Shown here: positions 10,894-23,400 of the stretch, piece after piece
Layout: each line of letters starts with the position of its first letter
Position numbering within the stretch: position 1 is the stretch's first letter
From: Patiria miniata
Lineage: Eukaryota > Echinodermata > Asteroidea > Valvatida > Asterinidae
NCBI RefSeq assembly: GCF_015706575.1
Contig: NW_024037072.1
Coordinates: 15,625,162 to 15,689,161, forward strand
Reading direction: 5' to 3'
DNA: 64,000 bases
Made by a program: the position numbers and the translations under genes
Notes under the pieces: generated by a model
Databases searched by the model: none
What the model was told of the DNA's origin: nothing
Seen by the model: the letters and a program-made list of their open reading frames with translations, nothing else

Positions 10894-11244
10894 AAGGCAT
10901 ATATTTTGGGGATCATTTGCTTTTCATGCATTTTGTTCATTTCTGATTACACCACCACTCCAAATCCACAGAAGAATGTTCAAAACACAACCTGTTGAAG
11001 TTTCAGCTCAGTGGATATTACACTGTTTGTTCAATATCTGGATTAAACATCTTTATTTCCAAAAATCAGTCAATTGACTGATCGCTGGAAATCACCTACA
11101 TTTCTTGATTTCTTCTCAATGACAGCAAGCCAGATGGAATAATTTCACAGGGTGTTTAGTACCAGAATGCTCTTTAATCCAAGTAAGCTGTTTGATAATT
11201 CAGTAAGTTACCTTTGGGATAAATGCAAATGATTATTTGTGCCT
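10894..11244. mobile_element. TTAA-flanked MITE, family 1, copy 1
   Basis: Flanked by TTAA on both sides. Ends read AAGGCATATATTTTGG and AATGATTATTTGTGCCT, with subterminal GATCATTTGC/GCAAATGAT inverted. The interior contains TTGATTTCTTCTCAATGACA, shared with 40809-41146 and 53221-53440. TTAA duplications are used by piggyBac and Kolobok elements. No coding sequence. Confidence 0.65.
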
Positions 11245-11656
11245 TTAAGTTGTTACAGTACAATGGGAACAATTTTGAAGCAAATTCAAACTAATCTAGG
11301 GTTTCATTCTGATTTCTGTATCTGTGCAGTGTTTACTATTTGAACAAACTCCAATACATGACAGGGCAAGTTACTGAATAATGGTCTCCCAATTCTTGAA
11401 TATTTTTTTGATGTAGGTTTTTGGTTTATAATTAATTAATTGAAGTTGTAAGGGCCATTTCTTGGGACTAAAATCAAGCTGCAGTGAGAATGTTCATATT
11501 GACCATGGATCAGACAAGATATCATGTGAATATGTTTTTAAGCCAATGGGAAGATAATTGTTAATTTTGTCATTCATTTTTATCAGCACAAAATGTGTAC
11601 CATTTATTTCAAAAGAGATAATTATCTTCTATTAAAATCTCTTTGATTAAATATAA

Positions 11657-11910
11657 GGCCAAAAAAAAAAAAATTAGTTTTGCTTCCGGTTTCCCTACCT
11701 ACCCTATTCTGACAGCCCCACCCTAATTTTTTATTGGAAAAATGAGAAAAAAAACCACCCAAAACCATCACTTTATACCTTTTACCCTTGACTACACGCA
11801 GACGCCTCCATATGATTGTACACAACAAATAATGGTCAAAAAAAAAAATTCCCTACCTACCCTATTTTCGAATGCCATGTAATCGGAAGCAGAAGTATTT
11901 TTTTTGGGCC
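11657..11910. mobile_element. GGCC-(A)n MITE, copy 1
   Basis: Starts GGCC followed by an A run and TTGCTTCCGGTTTCCCTACC. Ends with the complementary arrangement and GGGCC. Flanked by TAA/TGA. A second copy lies at 42645-42868. The 3-bp flanks suggest a Harbinger-like element. Confidence 0.6.
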
Positions 11911-12750
11911 TGATCATTTCATTAAAATGAGTACATACATGTATTACATTAGTGAAAGGCAAAAACAAACAAAAACCAAATCCAGTGCTTTTCACTCAAT
12001 ATAAAAGACAATATCATTTATTGGTATATTTAAATAAAAAGTATCATTTTATAAATGAGTATATCAATAAATTTTCCACAATACTGATTTAAAAAATGCC
12101 GTCTTGGTACTGTCCTTTTTTCCTTATAATGACTTGGGTGGTTTCCAAAATTCAATCAGAAATGGTTAAAAATTTCTTAGACTTTACCGATACAAATCAT
12201 ATTTAAAAAACTTTCACAAGTACTTTAGAATGAGAAACATCATTTAAACTGAGTTTACTATATGATACATCATATATCACAATTAAATGTAGGAGTACTT
12301 GATTTCTTTACTAAAATATATAATACACGAGAGCGACATTTTCATTGTTTATAATATATACAAATCGTTGATTATTTCAGTGTGGATATTTGAGTTGCTT
12401 AAGCAAGTGCTGTTAAACCTTTGACAAATAATTACTTGCGAAAAAGCTGTAGACAAAAGAACACTAAAGCAATTTTGAGAATTTACAGACACGCAGAAAG
12501 CTAGGGACAAAAGCATGACATCACATCTCAAAACGAAGTAAAAAAACAAACCGATGGTTGCTTTCTATGAGGAACAGGAAATGAAGTAAAGAACATAATG
12601 TTTTGTTGGTATTTTTTCTCATAAGGAATGCTGGAAGTGGGAATGAAACAGTCAAAATGCTCTAAGTGAGCTAATTATTAATTTAATTATTGAGTTATCC
12701 TTCATCTACACATCATGATGCAACCCTTCTTATACGATCAATGGAGAGTT

Positions 12751-12932
12751 AAGGCCAGTTCATACTCAATGCAAAAGTGAACGTAAACGTGCATTTGTGA
12801 TGTAATCTCAAGACTTCGCGCTGCGAATTCACAGTTAAACATATTTCTACTCCAGCGAATCTAGAAACACCTGTTTCGAGACGCAAAACTCACTTCGCCT
12901 TCACACTCGCATGAAGTATGGACCTACCTTTA
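12751..12932. mobile_element. Short MITE with GGCCAGTTCATACT ends
   Basis: AAGGCCAGTTCATACT at the left pairs with AGTATGGACCTACCTT at the right; the interior is rich in CGC-containing words. No coding capacity. Superfamily uncertain. Confidence 0.5.
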
Positions 12933-13077
12933 GGTATTAACAAATTTCTCATTTAAGAATCTACATATTTTCATATTTATCAATTAAGAAAACTCAAGGA
13001 TTTATTTGGCACAAGGAAGGAACATAAGAGCACATTGTCTCTTTTAGTACACAATGTACAGTAGAACATGGCTAAAC

Positions 13078-13561
13078 CATAGAGCTATATTAAATTACTA
13101 GAGCGCTAACTTGACGTACAAAGTAATGCCTGATGGGCGCATCCATGATTGTGCACAAACCTATGAAAAGCTCAAACTTTTGTACGGCTATTTGCATATC
13201 TGCGTTTGTATTCCATACCGGTGCGTCATCGAAGCCGATACGCCCAAAACCGAAACGCACGATCAGCAAATGAGCGTACCATTTTGCTGTACGCAAACAG
13301 CGCAACGTGTGCGCGTCCCACCGCTGCAGATGCTTTTCGCCGTGAAGTTTTTTTAACCGTCATGATGCGCTTAAGTTGTTTGCGTATCTTCCACTTGCGC
13401 GTTGCATGTAGAGTACACTTTTAAAATTCAATCCATCTATTTTGATTGTGTTCTACAAACACGCACATGAATTCAAAATGTCTGCGCCCAAAGCGGCTTC
13501 AAAGTGTCTCCGCGCGCAAGAATGAAGAGTTAGCGCTCTAGTAATTTAATATAGCTCTGTG
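13078..13561. mobile_element. hAT-like MITE, copy 1 (484 bp)
   Basis: Inverted termini CATAGAGCTATATTAAATTA and its complement ending CTCTGTG run for about 30 bp. They are flanked by 8-bp copies GGCTAAAC and GGCTTAAC (7 of 8 identical). A second copy sits inverted at 50431-50897. The short open frames inside are not conserved coding sequence. Confidence 0.8.
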
Positions 13562-13702
13562 GGCTTAACACACACACACCGCCATACCACACATCTGGCT
13601 ATATAATGACCATCTCTTTTAGATCCCAAATTTTATGTACATTATAACCAACAACCTTTTGTGGAACATACATTTGTTATACTGGCATTCTAATATAATT
13701 TG

Positions 13703-14054
13703 GGCGATTCACAATGCAGTGCGCCACCAAGAGTTTGCCATGGAGAGTCAATTTTTCAACTTAACGGTCAATAAAACACGGCCCATTTGAATGAGTTTCA
13801 GTAGAAATAACTTGAGCTCCTTTGTTAAAGATTGGGGCAGAGCATTCTGCCGCATACAAAAAAAAAATATTGATAAAAAGAAAAGAAAAGGGCAAACAGA
13901 TCCTTGAATCATACACTTACGAAACTACTGACTGGAAAAAGTAACAATTTCAAATGTCCTGCGATACGAATTTGTCTACCATTACCCACAATGCACTGGG
14001 AAAAATGAACTCTCCATGGCAAACTCTTGGTGGCGCACTGCATTGTGAATCGCC
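13703..14054. mobile_element. Element with about 55-bp terminal inverted repeats
   Basis: GGCGATTCACAATGCAGTGC at the left is matched by its complement at 14035-14054. The arms extend through CCATGGAGAG and a T-rich stretch. The 240-bp interior has no coding sequence. Target duplication unclear. Confidence 0.65.
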
Positions 14055-14729
14055 GGAATTGTTAAAATTTGAATAATTACAGATACATTATCACCTTTAA
14101 TTATTTTAAATACATAAAATATCTTAAATTTTCATACATTCTAGAATACACTTTGTATAGTACAATTCCTAATCTTCTAAAAGGTCGCAGTTTTGATCAC
14201 GTAAACAGAAATCATGTTCCAATCTACTGGCTCTGGTATCAATGCTGATATACGAGTATTGTGGTACCTAGTTAAGCATACCAACGTAACATTCCCTGTA
14301 TAGAATTTTTTTTACAGAAACTATACCATAATACTGTGAATTTAGTTGTGGACATGCTGCAGTACTCTTCGTGTTCCATACATTCATGTTTATATACATT
14401 TGGAAACTAACTCTTATTTCGGAAGTAATTGCTTTAATTAGAAGGCATTTTAAAAAATAGCTATGATATTTGAGTGGATATATCAGCTCGTTGTCTCTAA
14501 GAGGATTCAAGTTATATATCCGATATATCAGATCACCATACAAAAAGAGTTTATAGGCATGCAAATGGGAACTAACCAAAAAAGAGGAATTTCCAAGCTT
14601 TACAAGACTTATGTAACAGTGGTTTTTTTTCAATCTTTAACCGGCAAAAGTGTGAAATGAAAAATAAAGGAAGTCAGCTGATCTGAGGAAAAATTCCAAT
14701 CCGAGTTTAAAGTTTGGGATTAAGCACAA

Positions 14730-14978
14730 CTAGGCAGTACTTTCAGAGCCTGCAGAATGGAGTTCCTTCTCGCCCGTTCCCGATAAGATCGGATTGTCGT
14801 GTTCACCAGACAGACCCACCTGCTGCATAGGAAGATTGGCATTAGGCGGGCGTGGCTGGTACGGTGGGGCGGCATCATCTAGGACAATCAGTCCCGGGTC
14901 AACCGCATTCACAGAAGGCTCAGCCACTGAGGGAGATGCTTCCTGGTTGCTTCTTATCTGGTCTTGCCGCTTCATCAC
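14730..14978 (-). CDS. STRA6: STRA6-like exon 19 (C-terminal, stop TAG)
   Basis: Acceptor CATACCAG just above 14978; residues about 663-744. Begins VMKRQDQIRSNQEASPS, followed by a Pro-rich stretch (PPYQPRPPNANLPMQQ) and the end ELHSAGSESTA. Predicted cytosolic tail with low sequence constraint. Confidence 0.85.
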   Translation of the reverse strand: MMKRQDQIRSNQEASPSVAEPSVNAVDPGLIVLDDAAPPYQPRPPNANLPMQQVGLSGEHDNPILSGTGEKELHSAGSESTA

Positions 14979-17900
14979 CTGGTATGCAAACAGATTTGTA
15001 ATCACCACGTATGGACTTTAGAAAGCCCTCAATGCCTGGTGCTCATACTCAAATGCTTTGTGTGCATAACAATGAAACTTATGCAGTACCCGCTGCTATG
15101 TACATCAGATTCAAACCAGCCAGCCGATCCTGTAAGCTCCGTGGTCGAGTGGTAAGACGTCTGCACTAGAAAACAGGAGATTGTGGGTTCGAGTCCCACC
15201 CGAGTGATTTTTTCCAACTTTCACTTGGGAGGTAACACACTGAGTATACAGTGTTTATACGTCAGTGAAGGGCAAAATCCAATTTGATTTACATCACCCC
15301 GACTTTCAATTCCCTCTTATCAATACAATGAAACTTGGTTGTGCGTACATTGAGCCACACATGTGTGAACCAGCACGTCAAGCCAAGATGCTTCATGTTT
15401 AAGCACATGCTGATGAAAAACAAATAGTTGAGCATATATGTCGAGCCATAGGTGTGCCCGAGTCCAGACCTCTTGTGAGAGGTTATAAAATACCATCTAC
15501 TGTTCTTGAACTGAGTCAACATTATTGATGGATGTTGTCTGGATCAGCCTTGACCCTTCCCACCCTGCTTGACATTCATGTGACATTAATAGGATAAATG
15601 AAGCAAAGAAGTACAAACTGCTGCACAGATGTCCTCACAGACATGAAAAATGTAATCGTCTGGGTTATGACTTTGTCATCATGATCAATGGTCATCTATT
15701 CCCCCCCCCCAAAAAAAACCCAACCATTTTGAAGAATGAGGCAATTGTTTTTCATTTTCAATATTGAGAACAGTTAAAGACACACACACTTACACTTCAT
15801 GCACAGTTCAACTTTTGTGCGAAATACCCCATTGATAGATTTTGACTCATTGGTTGTATTGCACATACTTCAGTCGACAGATTTAAAACAGTGACAAGTC
15901 ACATATTTGGGTAAGAGTCCATTTAGCTAAAAGAGACAAGATTTCATTGGAGTGTATAACGTAAAGCATCAGAAACAGGAACGGATCCCGGGAAACTTTG
16001 TGTGAAGTGGAGGAGGGGAATTCAGTCTTGTACCAAAAACAGTGATCACACTTCAGTTGTGAGACGTTACAAAACGTCTTCAGACTGTATTACACAGCTG
16101 TGCTACAATTGCAATGTACATCCTCTCTCTTTCCCTTCCAAACACCAACTGTTTCCAAAAAAATCTTTTAATAACAAAAACGAATTACTTTCCATAATGT
16201 TATTCTCGAATTACTTTAAAGCACGCACGCACACGTATGCACCTGTATAACGCAGCTGTTCATATGCGCACCTATTCACTTGCCTTGCATATATAATTAC
16301 TTTTCACATCCACTACAGCAGTCCAAATTTCATGAGACACCATCACCACATCAAGACTGAATATAGCTGTAAATGAACAGCACTTACCTCCACGATGTGA
16401 GGCAGCAACTGATGCCCTCCGTTCCCTTTCCCGGCGTTGACAAACTTGGCCTGCCCATCTGGGGATATCACCACCTCCTGCTCGGGCAAGATGGCTGAGT
16501 GCTTCCGCAGCTGGATCAGGGAGGGATTGTTGATCAGCGTGTAGGCCAGGTGCCAACGGAAGTACCTCAAGAGATTGGGTCGTTCTGAGATAGAATTGAC
16601 AGAACATGAGCGGGGGTAACTATAGAATACAGGATTACGAGTTGGAGACGATGTCACAAGCGATGTTAGAGAAAGAAGAGTCACAAATTTTCAACCAAAG
16701 TAGAATGTAAAATTGAGGCCTGGATGCACGGTCACTGAGAGCAATGACTGAACAATTGACAGTAAGAGGTAAGGAAAAGTAAGGAAGAGGAACATTTCGA
16801 AATAAATTTCTAATAACCGGAACGCCACTTCTGCGGCGCACCTAGAGCATAACAGAGACACTATGGGCTTAGTGCTCATGCACGTACTGGTTCGCGCACG
16901 TAGTTCGAAGTATGCACAGCACAGAGTACAAGTACGAGTACATATTTTATTCCGAATGTAAACAATCATAGCCAAAGCGTATGAGCGTGAGGGCCAGATT
17001 GTCTCGCCCAGTGGTCCCTCCCAACTCTCTCATTGTAACCATCGAGTGGGTACTTGTGCACGTCCATACCTTTCTCTGTCGCAGTGCTCTCCAAATCCGT
17101 GTAGCTGGGTTCCTGGCTGTTGACCAGTCCTTCTCTGGCCGTCAGGCTGTGATGATGGGCCAGTTTCAGTCGCTGCCGCTTTGGTTTCAGGACATCGTAG
17201 ACCATCAGGTGACAGAACATGACCAGAATGGGGTTGCTGTGAGCGTTCTCGGTGTACAGGTTGCCCGCGTACATTACGTAGACTTCAGAGGGACAAGTTT
17301 ACAAATTTGAAGTAAGTTAAGTTACAACCTAGAAATGGTGAAATTATTTCACTTCGAAAAAACGAACAAAAAACAAAAAAACAACGGCAACTATAAGGAA
17401 ATGTCATCTACTCAATAATAAGCTGCATCTGAATGATGACTAGTGACTACGGCTTGTGGTTCCACATGCAACAATGGAAGTAGCTGATGAAGCCGATCCC
17501 CATAGACACGTTTGTTACTACAAGCCACTGCCAAGCAATTTTGGTGCCTGCCTGGTTACATATTGTTAAAGGTAGAGTACATGTAGATCATTTGCAGCTA
17601 TCCAAAAAGTAAGTGAAAAAATTAGTGTTGAAAAAACTTACTTTGTTTAAAGATGGGAATGGCAATAAACTCCCTGTGAAATTATTCCTTCTGGCATGCA
17701 TGCTGCCACTTTGAAGAAAACAGTAAAAAAAGGCTGTTTCCAAAGATGCATCAAGTGACGCATTTTTGGAAATTTCTGTTAGTTGAATTGAAATTAAGAT
17801 CCTGGAATAATGTTTTCTCAGGATTTACAACAGTCACAGAACTAAAACTTCATCAGGTGAGTTGTTAAGCCCCCGACTTTAGGTTTTTAGTACTTTTGTT

Positions 17901-20404
17901 GCTTCAAATGGAAAAAATGTACAAATGTCAAATGATCTACCGTACCTTTAAAACTAAGACCTGTCTTCCCTGAATTGCAAACAAAGTTTAGACATTGATT
18001 GGAAAACAACTTGTCAAAAACTTATTAGTCCTACCTAAGTCTTTGTCACCCACGCCCGGTGCCCAGATGGGCCGGTCAATGCGTGGCAGGAGAATCACAG
18101 AAATGATCGTCCCAATCACGATGCGGAGTACCGCAAAGACCAGCCCGTACAACATATTCAGGAACAAAGTCACATAGGAGTACAGTAGAAACCACACTCT
18201 GTATATTAAAAAAAAAATACCCATCACAGTTCAATGAGAATTGACAAAAATACTTGGAGAAACCCAATTTTGTTTTGGGTTAGTTTAACCAGATCATATT
18301 ATATATTGGAAGTTTAAGACAGAAAACTAGAGTTATTTTTGCATGTGCATGAAATGTAGACGTTATTATGGGTCTCTTTTCTGCATGGTCAAAAAGTGAC
18401 CATTTACATGGACCTTAATATCGGTAAATAATGGTTTTAAAATACAGTAGTTCTGTTGAGTATAAAGATGCTGTATGTGGCTCAAAACAAGGTTACTAAA
18501 GGTTACCAGCTAAAATGTCATACAATGTATAATGCCTGTAACTGGTTGTTGGCTGTAGTCCAATGGTTACGGTGTTCGACTCGTGTGTCGTGGTACATGG
18601 GTTAAAATCCCGACCATGGGAACATGGTGCTTGTGCTCTTGAGCAAGGCACTTTACCATGATTGCTTCGTCCTTTGGACGGGACATATAGACATAACTTC
18701 CAGCACCTTGAGTACCTAATTGTTGGTAGATACGTGCGCTATATAAGACTCTGGTATTATTATTATTATTTTGTTGCTTACCGCTTAAAATTTGCTTACC
18801 TGTGTTTCAGTGCGAGGGGTACATCAGCATCACCTGGGTCGAGCTTGGCCTGAGTGAAGCAATGCTTGACAATGATATTCTGACTGTACATCACCAACAC
18901 ACTAATGATAGTTGAGGGCCTGCGTTGGGACAAATTGGAACATTTCAGATATCTAGTCACAAAACATCACAACTAACAAAATTAATTCTTGTTTCGTTTT
19001 TAGCTGAATTGTTTGTTTTTGATGTTGTTGTTGTTGACAGTTACCGAGACTTGTGATTGAATCAGTTTTAAGTTCAATTAAAGGTCCCTTAAAATTTTTT
19101 GTGTGAGACAAGTCACTAATTCTTGTTGTTTTGTTAAAATTTCAATATCTTTTATTCAACCGCCAGTTCACGAGAAGTTTGAATAATTGAAATCATTAAT
19201 GGAAACTGAAAAAAATTTAACCTAAAAAATATAAAGTGATCGAAGTCACACTCTAAAAACCAAGTTGCATAGAGCACTTTATTGAATGATATTGTAATTC
19301 TTGACATGCATGGTGCCAATACGAACAATAAAAAAAAGCCTGAATTCTTTTTAAAATGTACAGTGGAACACTGCTATACCGAACACCGCTATACTGAACA
19401 TTCGGCTACACCGAACATCGTCTTTGGCTCCCAATTTTTGTGTACAAAACGTACCAAAAATTGTTGTGGAAAATGTCAACAGAAAAGTGACAAGTGGCTA
19501 TTATTTCCTCAAGGAATAGAAGGGGAAAGCCACCCATTGCTGTAGGTAGTACTCCAAAATTGTGTAATTACATAATTCAATAGTCGGCACATGTTCAAAG
19601 TTGTCTTTCAGGGCGTGCAGGGTGAAATTCTGAAGGGCGCGGAGTACCGGCAGCTTAAAATCGCCATACCGAACGATCGCTACTGTGAACATTTTCTGTC
19701 AGAAGCCCGACAAGAATTTGGCTTGGGAGGGGGGCCCCTAAAACTTAAAAAAAAATGTTGCCCAAAATATTTGGCTGCAGAAAAAGATTGGAGTTTTTGT
19801 CAGGGGCGGACTATTTTGACGTTGGTGGTGCTACTTACACCCTTATTGTACTAATCGAAATAGGCCACGTATATATCACCAAGGTCAAATCGTGGGAAAA
19901 AAAAATTACCCCCCCCCCCCAAAAAAATGGACAACCTCTTGGGGGGGGGGGGGGGGGCTCAAGCCCCCCGAGGGCCCCCCTCCCCTTGGGTGTACCACTG
20001 AATTCTGTGGATCCTGCTGTGTTCGTTATAGCAGCGCTCCACTGTAATCCTTCCGTTTCTGTTTTCCATTGTTTTGCGGCATTTAATTAATTTTTTTTTG
20101 GGGGGGGAGAGAGGGTAAGGGAGGCCTAGGTCCGCATTCCATTCTGCCACGGCAACTCAAAGAGGAAAGCAATATTTTAATGCACAACGTTGGAAAAGCG
20201 CAAACAAGATATAATGCAAAACAACTTACACAATAACATCCACTACAAAGGAAATGAAAAATGTCTGGAAGTACCACATGCTGGCTAGCACAATAAACGT
20301 AATGCCTGCCACAAGTACGAAGATGAATCCTTGCACAACCATGTAACCTGTCAATGAAAAATGAGTCAGTTATATTGGGGTATTAGGAATAAGTATTTTG
20401 GTGA

Positions 20405-20446
<42 letters not shown>

Positions 20447-23400
20447 AAGGGTTCAGGGTCTCTCGCAGTCTAGTGTAGAAGCACTTGTATTCGTACTCAT
20501 GGAAACGTACTCAAATACTTGCATTTTGCATTATGGCCCCAAATCGCCTTGTGCTAATACTGTCACCGTTCTCAAGAAGAGCCACATATGTCAAAAATCG
20601 ATTTTGATTTTTTTTCAATATTTTGCATTAAAACAATGTACTTAACCATTTTGACATGTTTCTGTTAGCAAAACATCACTAATTTCCAAGTTACATTAAT
20701 GTTGCAAGGGGCAGAAATCTCGATAAATGCATTTTGCGTTTTCACGAAGAGCCACATACATTTTGGCCCTTTGAACGCGTACAAAACCCACTGCACGGAA
20801 ATATGTAAAAGTAGGTAAAATGAGATTTCTGTTTTCACGAAGAGCCACATATCTTTGTTATATTTTCAGCTGCGCACGCGTGCTCACGTGCGCCTAAGGA
20901 AATACACGTTGAACAGAAAGGGCCAATATGTCAGAAACCTGAATTTGTGTTTTCACAAAGAGCCACATATCTTTACTAATTAATTTTCACCAATTAACTG
21001 CTGTATTAAGTCTTATTACCGGTTTCATGTAAAAATTCAGCTCTCGTAGAATCGTGTGATGGTTTCCTTGCTGCACAAAGCTGTTGCAAAGTAGTATTTC
21101 TTGCAGTTTTAAAATATGAGAAACTTCTTTTGCGATTATCTTGAAAACACTTTTCTTCAAAATCAACATAATATATATAGTATGTGGCTGTTCGTGAAAA
21201 CGGTGACAATACTTGCACTTATTCAAGCAAAGGTGCTTGTATTCGCACTTTAGCACTGTCTGACCTACTCGTGAGGATTGTAGACCGATAAATAAACTGG
21301 CATAGACCTCATCAATGATAATTACACCCACTTCAAACAAATTATGGAAAAACACTCACAACTCTCCAAGGTGTTTGAGACACACATCAAATTAAAGCTT
21401 ATTTCATCTTTTATTTTCTGTGCAATTTTTGGGGCTAATAACTGTAACTCCCTAGGGGGTGTACAAAATGGTATCAAAATTTGAGGATTCAAGACTGTTA
21501 GGGATCCAATGAGTTTTGGGAGAAAATTCCATCCAAAGATGACCACCCCTAAAAGTAGTCCTGAAGCCCATCGCCATTTTGAAAAAGGATGCCTGCGCTC
21601 CATTCAAATTTCGCAGAAAGACGAGTTTGCAGTCGTCCGCCCTTCTTTTTTACAAACGTTAAGTTCATGGCCCACAAAATGCTCTAATATCGGAGAATTA
21701 GAGGGCATGCAAATTGTGGTTGGGCCGGCGTAGGCAATTTCAGGCCTATTTATTTGGAAAAATCCTGAACTTATTCTAAGGTTGAAAATTCAAAAAGTGG
21801 TGTGGTGGTGGTGGTGGTGGTGGTGGGGGTGAGGGCTGGCCAACTTAGACACCGGGTGGTGCTATTGTAAATATGGTAACTGTAACTGTACCTGTGAGGA
21901 AAACAGCCACTTGAAATCCGATGTACTTCAAACTGCCAACCTGTAAGACCAGCGACAAAATCATTATCAGAAGTGAACACTACAAAAACATCAGTGGCTA
22001 CAAAACAATTGTGATTTTTTTCTGTTGCAAGTTACACCCTCCCTCCCCCCCCCCACTCCCTGGTTCCGTCGTCTATGCCATGGAAAATACAGCGTATAGG
22101 TCTTCCCGATAATCAGAATTGCTCATTTGATCCTGTTATTTCCAGAGTGTACAGTAGACTAGAGACCTTTTTTCTAATGTTTACCCAGATATAGGGCCTA
22201 TGGGCTCTGTGCGCCGACATAAGAGGGCTCCCTTTTACCTAGTAACGACGCCCCATGGGCGGGACATTTCGCTGGTTGACGCGCACTGGTTGACGCACTT
22301 ACACCAGGGGATTTGTACTATGTACACGCAGTGGCCCCGCCTTGCGGCAATGAATTGCAGTCAGGCAAGATGGCGTCGGTCGGTCACCCCCAACTGTACT
22401 TGCTTTGCCGGTGAGGGGGGTACTTGTGAACGGAGTGGATAATAAACTATTTTGGGATCTGCCAAGACTGGGGAAGGGGGATGGTGTCATTAAGCTGCCG
22501 ATGAAGAACTAATGTTCCATGTTTATATGATGCAATGGAATTCCCTTATTTCATTATATTTCTTTCTCGGACAATGCCTCCGTATTCAGTATTCACATAA
22601 TTATTTGTTACAATGAATTCCATTATGTGACTGAAAGCTATGACCCATAGAACACTAGTTAATTCCTGATTGTTTTGACGTTACTTACAATAGAATCAGC
22701 AGACTTCAGTGTCACAGCTGTTTGCAACTTGTGTTTCCCTGCCCACATGCTCATCAAGTGTTTCCTAAAAATAAAAATAGAGTCATGAACACACCATTAC
22801 AACTCATGTTTGCTCTCAAATAGAATTTTTTTTTGTTTTTATTCCCGTAGTTGTTTTCATCCTGAAATTCACTTTAATTTGATGGCAAGTTACATTAGGC
22901 CAAAAAAAAAAGTCTCCGGTTTCTGGTATGTGCACGCGTCGCCGTAGCAATGCGGGTCAGCAAAATTAAAAAGGTTTTTTTTCAATGTAAGATGATGTCT
23001 TAAACTGCTAAACTCACTGGTTTGACTGGAATCCTGCTGCTGCACAATTTTAACATGTTTTTAGATGGGGTTACGATCGAGTATAAGCTTTATGTGGCCT
23101 CTCTGGGCTCCCATACATTTTGCACTAAATTTAGTCGGGCACCATTTGCAGTCATCAGCCGACATTTGACGGGAAAAAAAGTAAAAAAAAAAAAAATTTC
23201 AAAAAAAAAAGATTTACCTGTAATTCTTCAAGATGTGTGGAGTGTAGAGAAGGGCAACAATGATTGACAGAATGCTAGCAATCCACCAGCTGACTGCGAA
23301 TGCAAAAGAAAAAAAAAATTACAGTGCCAACGTCGGTAAATTTTGATACCTTTATTATATGAGAGGGCCTTTCGGTGGCCCAAAGAGGGGTGTGCCCCCC

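Larger units (their letters stand above)
9893..14729. other. Convergent intergenic region with repeats only
   Basis: Lies between the 3' ends of the ShKT gene (plus) and the STRA6-like gene (minus). 9893-10889 and 11911-12750 are AT-rich with no exon seen. The rest is MITEs listed separately (10894, 11657, 12751, 13078, 13703). 14055-14729 probably contains the 3' UTR of the STRA6-like gene. No clear AATAAA for that gene was identified near its stop. Confidence 0.6.

Noticed and set aside
15130-15205. tRNA gene
   Set aside because: A and B boxes are present, but the acceptor stem and anticodon arm do not fold; it is SINE-like with a non-tRNA tail.
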